Positions 55,861 through 64,000 of a stretch of DNA of 64,000 bases are shown here, piece by piece; position 1 is the stretch's first letter, and every line of letters starts with the position of its first letter. The position numbers and the translations under genes are program-made. The stretch lies in contig NC_071634.1 of assembly GCF_014839835.1 (NCBI RefSeq), forward strand, positions 1,178,001 to 1,242,000, in the 5' to 3' direction. The notes beneath the pieces are model-generated. The model did no database searches. It was not told the origin of the DNA and was given only the letters and a program-made list of their open reading frames with translations. This DNA is from Dryobates pubescens (Eukaryota; Chordata; Aves; Piciformes; Picidae).

Positions 55861-56047
55861 ATGTGAGTCTCGTGTGCAGGAGAAGTTTATTGAGGGCAAA
55901 GCAGAGGGCAGAGGCAGGAGCAGCAAGGGGAAGGGAGGAGGTGTGAGGGGCAAGCAGGGCGAGCATCAGGCCAGGGGCTTGTGCTGCAGGAGCTGTTGCA
56001 GGCTGTGTGTGGTGTCAGGGGGGTCTGCAGGGCCCTCAGCAGGGGTA
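55861..56047 (-). pseudogene. K9: feather keratin pseudogene, last codons and 3' UTR only
   Basis: The minus strand has the stop codon (56036-56038), the last three codons (Tyr-Pro-Cys) and the 3' UTR with AATAAA at 55886-55891. Beyond 56047 the sequence switches to module Z (compare 41327). Almost the whole coding region and the promoter are missing, so it is inactive. Its 3' flank is the Y type. It is a chimeric junction of two spacers, with the keratin end as the meeting point. Confidence 0.88.
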
Positions 56048-56665
56048 TGTGCCCCTCGAGTGGTGGTGGATGGAGGCCAATCCAGTTGGTGGCTGCTCAG
56101 CAGTGCTGTTCTGCAGGGCTCTGCTGGGGCCTGTTCTCTTTAGGATCTTCTATCCCTGATCTGGGCAAGGGATGGAGGGCACACTCAATAAGCTTGCAGA
56201 TGACACCAAGATCCACAGGAAGCCTGATGTGCTTGAGGGTAGGAATGTTGTAGAGAGGGCTCTGGCAATGGGGGATTGATGGCTAAGGACAATGGGATGA
56301 GGGTCACCAAAACTCTATCTGTGGTGCTTAGGGCAATGGTTTGCAGTTGGATTGGTAGTGTTGGTTAAAGGTTGGACTGAGTTGTACTGAGGGACCTTTC
56401 CAACTCGTGACTCTGTGCTTGAGGAGTGTGTTGCCAGGGAGAGATGATGAGAGAGGTGTGGGCAGAAGTGCCTTGGTGTGTCCACGCCTGAATTTGGCGA
56501 TGAGAATGGTTTGAGTTACATTCTGGAAGTCTTCTTGTGCTACTCTCAGGTGCTCTGGCTGGGTCTTTTGTTTTGAAGAGAAGTCTTCTGGCCCCTTTCC
56601 AACCCACCACCACGGCCATTTGAGCTCAGACCTTTTCCCCTGTGAGGCTGGCAGAAGCTTGGGAG
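56048..56665. repeat. Spacer module Z, copy 2
   Basis: Matches 41327-41940, including the decayed CR1 words around SLQMTPRSTGS, with scattered single-base gains and losses. It forms the 3' flank of K10. Confidence 0.88.
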
Positions 56666-56858
56666 AAGAAATTGAGAGGAGGCATGTGGGTCTGGTGTGC
56701 AGGAGAAGTTTATTGAGGGCAAAGCAGAGGGCAGAGGCAGGAGCAGCAAGGGGAAGGAGGAGGTGTGAGGGGCAAGCAGGGCGAGCATCAGGCCAGGGGC
56801 TTGTGCTGCAGGAGTGTTGCAGGCTGTGTGTGGTGTCAGGAGGGGTGTGCAGCGCCCC

Positions 56859-57176
56859 TCAGCAGGTGGTAGCAGCCTCTTGCGGCGCCGCAGCCATAGC
56901 CCAGGCCAGCCAAGCCGTAGCCGTAGCCGTTGCCGAAGGCGCCGGAGGAGATGGGCTGTCCCTGGGCGTTGCAGCTCGGTGCCCAGGGCAGCCCCTGAGG
57001 AGGATCCGACGGCGGTGCTCTGGGGAAGGAGGTGAGGATGGGTCCTGGCAGGGTGACCAGCACGGGGGAAGGCTGGATGAAGACGCGGGAGTCTGGCACT
57101 GCAAGGCGCAGGGCTCGTTGCAGCTGTTGGCCAGCGGGGTGAGTCCGCAGGGGCGGCAGCGGTCGTAGCAGGCCAT
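56859..57176 (-). pseudogene. K10: feather beta-keratin with four single-base indels
   Basis: 318 nt from ATG to stop as in the intact genes, but two one-base gains (near 56866 and 56971) and two one-base losses (near 57023 and 57093) put most of the middle out of frame. The start reads [15 protein letters not shown] (Pro12 to Leu) and is the CALQ type. AATAAA 56709-56714. The leader intron is 89 nt (57197-57285) and its flanks also carry single-base indels. Since the whole region right of the gap shows the same error pattern, sequencing or consensus error is as likely as true decay. Downstream spacer Z, upstream X. Confidence 0.8.
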
Positions 57177-57357
57177 GGGTGTGGGGTGGAAGGGCCCTGG
57201 AAGAGAGAGGGGTGTGGAGGGAGCGCAGGGCTGTGAGAGAGTGCCTTTGGGGCAGCAGAAGGAGGGTGAGGGGCTGGAGGCTGACCTGGTGGAGGGAGCA
57301 GAGCGCAGGAGAAGGCGTTCAGGAGGCGTCTGTGAGGGAGAGAGGCGCTGGGCCGGC

Positions 57358-57363
57358 TTTATG
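57358..57363 (-). promoter_or_regulatory. TATA-like box of K10
   Basis: CATAAA on the minus strand, 182 bp upstream of the ATG. Confidence 0.68.
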
Positions 57364-57495
57364 CTGGCAGGGCTGGCAGCAGAGGTGAGCCCAGCCCAGC
57401 AGAGGTGGGGGTGTCAGCAGTGAGGTCACGGCGTGGCTCTGGGCTGCTGTGTTTGTGGCTGCCCTGTGGCAGGGGGTCTCATTTCCTGCGGCCCA

Positions 57496-58250
57496 GCAAG
57501 AGCTCCTCTGGCCCTGTTGTCTGTGAGCAAAGAGGGAGCTGGGTGTGAGCTGGAGCTGGAGGCCCTCTTGGGAACAGCAGTTCCTCTATGCTGGAGCCTT
57601 CTGTTCTGAGAGGAGTAAGCAGTGAGGTCAGCAGCTCTGCCACCTTGGACTTGCAGAGGACACACTTGGCCTTGTTTAGTAACCTGCTTGACAAAGTATC
57701 TTGGGAGACCGTCCTGAAGGGCACAGGAGTCCAGGATGAGCAGGCCTGACCAGACAGTCTTCAAGCAGGACCTCTTGGTGGCTCAGCAGCAGGTCATAGA
57801 GTGGCAGAATCAGAGAATTGTTTGGATTCGAAAGGACCTCAAAGAGCATCAAGTGCAAGCATTGCCCTAGCCCCACCATGGGCATTAAAGCACGTGCCAA
57901 AGTGCCATGTGCACAGGTGTCTTGAAGACTTCCTGGAGAAAGAGAAGGCCCTGGGGTAGGGCAGGCTGGCTGCACAGAGAGCTTGGGCTGGAGCTCCTCA
58001 AGAGAAGAGTTCCTGACCTGTAGATGCCAAAGCAGGGAACCCAGGAGGACTCCAAGGGCTTTGTGAGCATCTGAAGGGAGCAAATGAGAGAGGGCAAAGC
58101 CAACTAGGATTGCTGCTGCTTCTGCACAGCAGAAGTGCCTTTGTCCAAAGTGCCCAGAAGGGCGAGAGCCTTTACATTGGAACTCATGTGGATTCAATTG
58201 CAGACTGTCCCCATGCTCCTAAAGAGAAGCAGGTTCTGAATAAGGGCAGC
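57496..58250. repeat. Short module X upstream of K10
   Basis: Starts as module X, then jumps near 58145 from the equivalent of 21015 to that of 22600 of copy 1 (GCGAGAGCCTTTACATTGG), skipping the CR1 piece, the minisatellite and the GC-rich block. It ends at GGGCAGC, where the ERV integrase piece begins. The same jump is seen upstream of K11 (60610-61327). Confidence 0.88.
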
Positions 58251-59019
58251 ACACAACGCCATTCTGGGTCTGGAGAGACAGATCCTGTGGAGACACGGCA
58301 CTCCAGAGAGGATTGAGTCAGACAAGGGAACTCACTTCAAGAACAACCTTGTAAAGAGCTGGGCAAAAGAGCACGGCATGGAGTGGATATTCCACATCCC
58401 CTACTATGCACCAGCTGCAGGGAAGATGGAACGCTACAACGGTTTGTTGAAGACCACTCTCAAAGCCATGGGAGGTGGAGCTTTGAAAAACTGGGAGAAG
58501 CATTTAGCACAAGCAACCTGGCTGGTGACCAGCAGAGGTTCAGTGAACCGAGCTGGGCCTGCACACTCAGGTCTGCTACAGAAAGTAGAAGGTGATGGAG
58601 TTCCTGTTGTTAGAGAAAAGAATCTGTTAGGTAAAACTGTTTGGGTATTTTCTCCCTCAGGAGAGGCGAAACCTGCCCGAGGGGTGGTCTCAGCTGCAGG
58701 TCCTGGTCACACTTGCTGGGTAATGCAAGAGAATGGTGAAATTCAGTGTATTGCACAGAGAAATTTAACTTGAGCTGAGAGAGTTTAATTTCAGAGTGTT
58801 TTACAGATACATCGCACCCAAATGAAGAATCCATGAGGAGTCTATGGTGTATGAGCCCCTGAGAACCCTGAGAGCCCTGAGTCACCTGAGAGTCCCTGCT
58901 CCTTTTCTTCACTTTGTCTGTGGAGAGACAAACTGTTTTCTGTTTTCCTGTTTCCTGGGTTTGGGACTTCTGAATCATCTACATCAGAGGACAGCCAGAA
59001 TGGACTGTGAACTTAGTAT
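58251..59019 (+). mobile_element. ERV remnant: integrase region (module V, copy 2)
   Basis: Same integrase core and C-terminal piece as at 17941, here readable from about 58260 to 58773 and followed by the same 240 bp of downstream sequence. It lies 3' of K11. A short X block, not a CR1 copy, precedes it, unlike copy 1. Broken and partial. Confidence 0.85.
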
Positions 59020-59525
59020 CATAGTCTCATAGTATCAGTCAGGGTTGGAAGGGACCACAAGGATCATCTAGTTCCAACCCCCGTTCCATGGGCAGGGACA
59101 CCCCACACTAGATCAGGCTGGCCAGAGCCTCATCCAGCCTGGGCTTAAACACCTCCAGGGCTGGGGCCTCAACCACCTCCCTGGACAACCCATTCCAGGG
59201 CTTTACGACACTCATGGGGAAGAACTTCCTCCTCACCTCCAGCCTGAATCTCCCCACCTCCGGCTTCATTCCATTCCCCTAGTCCTATCACTACCTGAGA
59301 TCCTGAGGAGTCCCTCCCCAGCCTTCTTGTAGCCCCCTTCAGATCCTGGAAGGCCACAATTAGGTCACCTGGGAGCCTTCTCTTCTCCAGACTTAACAGC
59401 CCCAACTCCTTCAGTCTGTCCTCACAAGAGAGGTGCTCCAGCCCTCTGCTCATCCTCGTGGCCCTTCTCTGGACACCTTCCAGCACCTCCAGATCCCTCT
59501 TGTAATAGCGTCTGGCTTTGTTCTG
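59020..59525 (-). mobile_element. CR1-type LINE 3' end, module V copy 2 (antisense)
   Basis: Copy of the element at 18781-19265 with the same CATAGTCTCATAGTATCAG tail and minus-strand [20 protein letters not shown]. Confidence 0.82.
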
Positions 59526-59969
59526 GCTGAGGCTAGCAGAGGCTTGGTAAAAGAAAGGCAGAGCAGACACCTAAGGCTGGTGTGCAGGAGAACTTTATGG
59601 AAGGCAATGTAGAGAACAAGGAGGAGATCAGGCCCTAATCAGCAGGAGCCCTGCTGTGCTGTCCTGTGGAGCTGTTGTTCAGGACAGAGCACCTAACAGA
59701 GAGCTTGTGGCCCTTTACCAACCCACCCCCATGGCCTCTTGAGCTCAGACCTTTTCCCCTGTGAGGCTGAGGCTTGGGAGAAGAAAGGCAGAGGAGGCAT
59801 GTGGGTCTGGTGTGCAGAAGTTTATTGAGGGCAAAGCAGATGGCAGAGGCAGGAGCAGCAAGGGGAAGGGAGGCGGTGTGAGGGGCAAGCAGGGTGAGCA
59901 TCAGGCCAGGGGCTTGTGCTGCAGGAGCTGTTGCAGGCTGTGTGTGGTGTCAGGGGGGGTGCAGGGCCC

Positions 59970-60287
59970 TCAGCAGGGGTAGCAGCCTCTCGCGGCGCCG
60001 CAGCCATAGCCCAGGCCAGCCAAGCCGTAGCCGTAGCCGTTGCCGAAGGCGCCGGAGGAGATGGGCTGTCCCTGGGCGTTGAGCTCGGTGCCCAGGGCAG
60101 CCCCTGAGGAGGATCCGACGGCGGTGCTCTGGGGGAAGGAGGTGAGGATGGGTCCTGGCAGGGTGACCAGCACGGGGGAAGGCTGGATGAAGACGCGGGA
60201 GTCCTGGCACTGCAAGGCGCAGGGCTCGTTGCAGCTGTTGGCCAGCGGGGTGGGTCCGCAGGGGCGGCAGCGGTCGTAGCAGGCCAT
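59970..60287 (-). CDS. K11: feather beta-keratin
   Basis: 105 codons, CALQ type, tail GAARGC then YPC, nine Cys; intact although the neighbouring sequence has many small indels. Leader intron 60309-60400 (92 nt), with one extra C between acceptor and ATG, so the exon 2 leader is 21 nt. AATAAA 59821-59826. Downstream spacer V (ERV integrase plus LINE piece), as for K1 and K12. Upstream is the short X block of the K6 subtype. It lies 3111 bp from K10 and 3072 bp from K12. Confidence 0.93.
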   Translation of the reverse strand: MACYDRCRPCGPTPLANSCNEPCALQCQDSRVFIQPSPVLVTLPGPILTSFPQSTAVGSSSGAALGTELNAQGQPISSGAFGNGYGYGLAGLGYGCGAARGCYPC

Positions 60288-60471
60288 GGGTGTGGGGTGG
60301 AGGGGCCCCTGGAAGAGAGAGAGGGTGTGGAGGGAGCGCAGGGGTGTGAGAGAGATGGCCTTTGGGGCAGCAGAAGGAGGGTGAGGGGCTGGAGGCTGAC
60401 CTGGTGGAGGGAGCAGAGCGCAGGAGAAGGCGTCAGGAGGCGTCTGTGAGGGAGAGAGGCGCTGGGCCGGC

Positions 60472-60477
60472 TTTATG
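60472..60477 (-). promoter_or_regulatory. TATA-like box of K11
   Basis: CATAAA on the minus strand, 185 bp upstream of the ATG. Confidence 0.73.
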
Positions 60478-60609
60478 CTGGCAGGGCTGGCAGCAGAGGT
60501 GAGCCAGCCCAGCAGAGGTGGGGTGTCAGCAGTGAGGTCACGGCGTGGCACTGGGCTGCTGTGGTTTGTGGCTGCCTTGTGGCCGGGGGTCTCATTTCCT
60601 GGCGGCCCT

Positions 60610-61327
60610 GCAACGGCTCCCCTGGCCCTGTTGGTTGTGAGCAAAGAGGAACCTGGGTGTGAGCTGGAGCCTTCTGTTCTGAGAGGAGGGAAGCAGTGAG
60701 GTCAGCAGCTCTGCCACCCTGGACTTGCTGAGGACACACTTGGCCTTGTTTAGTAACCTGCTTGACAAAGTATCTTGGGAGGCCGTCCTGAAGGGCACAG
60801 GAGTCCAGGATGAGCAGGCCTGACCAGACAGTCTTCAAGCAGGACCTCTTGGTGGCTCAGCAGCAGGTCATAGAGTGCCAGAATCAGAGAACTGTTTGGA
60901 TTGGAGAAGGACCTCAAAGAGGATCAAGTGCAAGCATTGCCCTTAGCCCCACCGATGGGCATTAAAGCACGTGCCAATAGTGCCATGTGCACAGGTGTCT
61001 GAAGACTTCCTGGAGAAAGAGAAGGCCCCGGGGTAGGGCAGGCTGGCTGCACAGAGAGCAGGGCTGGAGCTCCTCAAGAGAAGAGTTCCTGACCTGTGGA
61101 TGCCAAAGCAGGGAACCCAGGAGGACTCCAAGGGCTTTGTGAGCTTCTGAAGGGAGCAAATGAGAGAGGGCAAAGCCAACTAGGATTGCTGCTGCTTCTG
61201 CACAGCAGAAGTGCCTTTGTCCAAAGTGCCCAGAAGGGCGAGAGCCTTTACATTGGAACTCATGTGGATTCAATTGCAGACTGTCCCCATGCTCCTAAAG
61301 AGGCAGGTTCTGAATAAGGGCAGCACA
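60610..61327. repeat. Short module X upstream of K11
   Basis: Same rearranged X block as at 57496-58250, shortened near 60665 by loss of about 60 bp and with several one-base indels. It ends at the start of the next integrase piece. Confidence 0.87.
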
Positions 61328-62089
61328 CAAACCATTCTGGGTCTGGAGAGACAGATCCTGTGGAGACACGGCACTCCAGAGAGGATTGAGTCAGACAAGG
61401 GAACTCACTTCAAGAACAACCTTGTAAAGAGCTGGGCAAAAGAGCACGGCATGGAGTGGATATTCCACATCCCCTACTATGCACCAGCTGCAGGGAAGAT
61501 GGAACGCTACAACGGTTTGTTGAAGACCACTCTCAAAGCCATGGGAGGTGGAGCTTTGAAAAACTGGGAGAAGCATTTAGCACAAGCAACCTGGCTGGTG
61601 ACCAGCAGAGGTTCAGTGAACCGAGCTGGGCCTGCACACTCAGGTCTGCTACAGAAAGTAGAAGGTGATGGAGTTCCTGTTGTTAGAGAAAAGAATCTGT
61701 TAGGTAAACTGTTTGGGTATTTTCTCCCTCAGGAGAGGCGAAACCTGCCCGAGGGGTGGTCTCAGCTGCAGGTCCTGGTCACACTTGCTGGGTAATGCAA
61801 GAGAATGGTGAAATTCAGTGTATTGCACAGAGAAATTTAACTTGAGCTGAGAGAGTTTAATTTCAGAGTGTTTTACAGATACATCGCACCCAAATGAAGA
61901 ATCCATGAGGAGTCTATGGTGTATGAGCCCCTGAGAACCCTGAGAGCCCTGAGTCACCTGAGAGTCCCTGCTCCTTTTCTTCACTTTGTCTGTGGAGAGA
62001 CAAACTGTTTTCTGTTTTCCTGTTTCCTGGGTTTGGGACTTCTGAATCATCTACATCAGAGGACAGCCAGAATGGACTGTGAACTTAGT
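61328..62089 (+). mobile_element. ERV remnant: integrase region (module V, copy 3)
   Basis: Third copy of the integrase piece (DKGTHF and HIPYYAPAAGKMERYNGLLK words), 3' of K12. It is nearly identical to copy 2, so the 3.07-kb unit K11-V-X was doubled recently. Broken and partial. Confidence 0.85.
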
Positions 62090-62595
62090 ATCATAGTCTC
62101 ATAGTATCAGTCAGGGTTGGAAGGGACCACAAGGATCATCTAGTTCCAACCCCCGTTCCATGGGCAGGTACACCCCACACTAGATCAGGCTGGCCAGAGC
62201 CTCATCCAGCCTGGGCTTAAACACCTCCAGGGCTGGGGCCTCAACCACCTCCTGGACAACCCATTCCAGGCTTTACGACACTCATGGGGAAGAACTTCCT
62301 CCTCACCTCCAGCCTGAATCTCCCCACCTCCGGCTTCATTCCATTCCCCCTAGTCCTATCACTACCTGAGATCCTGAGGAGTCCCTCCCCAGCCTTCTAG
62401 TAGCCCCCTTCAGATCCTGGAAGGCCACAATTAGGTCACCTGGGAGCCTTCTCTTCTCCAGACTTAACAGCCCCAACTCCTTCAGTCTGTCCTCACAAGA
62501 GAGGTGCTCCAGCCCTCTGCTCATCCTCGTGGCCCTTCTCTGGACACCTTCCAGCACCTCCAGATCCCTCTTGTAATAGCGTCTGGCTTTGTTCT
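62090..62595 (-). mobile_element. CR1-type LINE 3' end, module V copy 3 (antisense)
   Basis: Third copy of the element at 18781-19265. Confidence 0.82.
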
Positions 62596-63041
62596 GGCTG
62601 AGGCTAGCAGAGGTTTGGTAAAAGAAAGGCAGAGCAGACACCTAAGGCTGGTGTGCAGGAGAACTTTATGGAAGGCAATGTAGAGAACAAGGAGGAGATC
62701 AGGCCCTAATCAGCAGGAGCCCTGCTGTGCTGTCCTGTGGAGCTGTTGTTCAGGACAGAGCACCTAACAGAGAGCTTGTGGCCCTTTACCAACCCACCCC
62801 CATGGCCTCTTGAGCTCAGACCTTTTCCCTGTGAGGCTGAGGCTTGGGAGAAGAAAGGCAGAGGAGGCATGTGGGTCTGGTGTGCAGAAGTTTATTGAGG
62901 GCAAAGCAGATGGCAGAGGCAGGAGCAGCAAGGGGAAGGGAGGCGGTGTGAGGGGCAAGCAGGGTGAGCATCAGGCCAGGGGCTTGTGCTGCAGGAGCTG
63001 TTGCAGGCTGTGTGTGGTGTCAGGGGGGGTGTGCAGGGCCC

Positions 63042-63359
63042 TCAGCAGGGGTAGCAGCCTCTCGCGGCGCCGCAGCCATAGCCCAGGCCAGCCAAGCCGT
63101 AGCCGTAGCCGTTGCCAAAGGCGCCGGAGGAGATGGGCTGTCCCTGGGCGTTGAGCTCGGTGCCCAGGGCAGCCCCTGAGGAGGATCCGACGGCGGTGCT
63201 CTGGGGGAAGGAGGTGAGGATGGGTCCTGGCAGGGTGACCAGCACGGGGGAAGGCTGGATGAAGACGCGGGAGTCCTGGCACTGCAAGGCGCAGGGCTTG
63301 TTGCAGCTGTTGGCCAGCGGGGTGGGTCCGCAGGGGCGGCAGCGGTCGTAGCAGGCCAT
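63042..63359 (-). CDS. K12: feather beta-keratin
   Basis: 105 codons, CALQ type, nine Cys. It alone has Lys21 in place of Glu21 (CNKPC for CNEPC) in the N-terminal arm, a charge reversal between two Cys. Leader intron 63380-63471; AATAAA 62891-62896. Upstream the X block is a blend of the K1 subtype and the K6/K11 subtype (CCTGCTGGCCCTGCAATGG near 63670) and runs off the window edge. Downstream spacer V. Intact; rightmost gene seen, and the array probably continues. Confidence 0.94.
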   Translation of the reverse strand: MACYDRCRPCGPTPLANSCNKPCALQCQDSRVFIQPSPVLVTLPGPILTSFPQSTAVGSSSGAALGTELNAQGQPISSGAFGNGYGYGLAGLGYGCGAARGCYPC

Positions 63360-63542
63360 GGGTGTGGGGTGGAGGGGCCCTGGAAGAGAGAGAGGGTGTG
63401 GAGGGAGCATGGGGCTGTGAGAGAGATGGCCTTTGGGGCAGCAGAAGGAGGGTGAGGGGCTGGAGGCTGACCTGGTGGAGGGAGCAGAGCGCAGGAGAAG
63501 GCGTCAGGAGGCGTCTGTGAGGGAGAGAGGCGCTGGGCCGGC

Positions 63543-63548
63543 TTTATG
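63543..63548 (-). promoter_or_regulatory. TATA-like box of K12
   Basis: CATAAA on the minus strand, 184 bp upstream of the ATG. Confidence 0.75.
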
Positions 63549-63681
63549 CTGGCAGGGCTGGCAGCAGAGGTGAGCCCAGCCCAGCAGAGGTGGGGTGTCA
63601 GCAGTGAGGTCATGGCGTGGCCCTGGGCTGCTGTGGTTTGTGGCTGCCTTGTGGCTGGGGGTCTCATTTCCTGCTGGCCCT

Positions 63682-64000
63682 GCAATGGCTCCTCTGGCCT
63701 TGTTGTCTGTGAGCAAAGAGGGAGCTGGGTGTGAGCTGGAGCCTGGAGGCCCTCTTGGGCACAGCAGTTCCTCTATGCTGGAGCCTTCTGTTCTGAGAGG
63801 AGTAAGCAGTGAGGTCAGCAACTCTGCCACCTTGGACTTGCAGAGGACACACTTGGCCTTGTTTAGTAACCTGCTTGACAAAGTATCTTGGGAGGCCGTC
63901 CTGAAGGGCGCAGGAGTCCAGGATGAGCAGGCCTGACCAGACAGTCTTCAAGCAGGACCTCTTGGTGGCTCAGCAGCAGGTCATAGAGTGCCAGAATCAG
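63682..64000. repeat. Module X upstream of K12 (cut by window edge)
   Basis: First 320 bp of an X block, collinear with 20371 onward. No long gene is expected until the next locus beyond the window. Confidence 0.88.

Noticed and set aside
61211-61795. Plus-strand frame of 194 codons running from a spacer into the integrase piece
   Set aside because: It is a chance in-frame join of module X sequence and a viral remnant, not a gene. The spacer part has no homologue.

Overview
The window is bird nuclear DNA. It carries a tandem array of feather beta-keratin (corneous beta-protein) genes, all read from the minus strand, and a very high load of avian CR1 LINE copies with several endogenous retrovirus (ERV) remnants. 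The keratin family and CR1 make the avian call firm. The CR1 density (about ten separate copies in the first 15 kb) would suit a CR1-rich lineage such as woodpeckers and relatives, but that narrower guess is inference only.

Layout. 1-15255: gene-poor flank made of CR1 copies in both orientations, a 14-bp minisatellite at the left edge, a 77-bp tandem repeat inside a CR1 ORF1, one solo LTR inserted in a CR1 copy, and several short stretches where I recognise nothing. 15256-19535: ERV protease/RT remnant, a cut-off keratin gene (K0), a CR1 copy, an ERV integrase remnant and another CR1. 19536-64000: the keratin array. I number the loci left to right: K1-K6, K8, K11 and K12 are intact (nine genes, 105 codons each, K5 107); K7 and K10 are frameshifted; K0 and K9 keep only the 3' end. 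A 100-base run of N at 54356-54455 is an assembly gap.

Each intact gene has the same plan, read on the minus strand: a CATAAA TATA-like box, a short non-coding exon 1, a 92-nt GT-AG intron in the 5' UTR, exon 2 with 20-21 nt of leader plus the whole coding sequence, about 150 nt of 3' UTR and an AATAAA signal. About 320 bp upstream of each ATG is shared by all genes; beyond that the spacers fall into a few modules that I call X, Y, Z and V. K2-Y-K3-X and K4-Y-K5 form a higher-order repeat of about 9.6 kb. The spacers hold old CR1 pieces, an AT-rich minisatellite, LTRs and ERV fragments that were copied along with the genes.

The products are small structural proteins of the feather: a Cys-rich N-terminal arm, a beta-sheet filament core and a Gly/Tyr-rich tail. 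High sequence sharing, chimeric modules and a frameshift lying exactly where two coding variants differ point to continuing unequal crossover and gene conversion. No non-keratin host gene could be supported.
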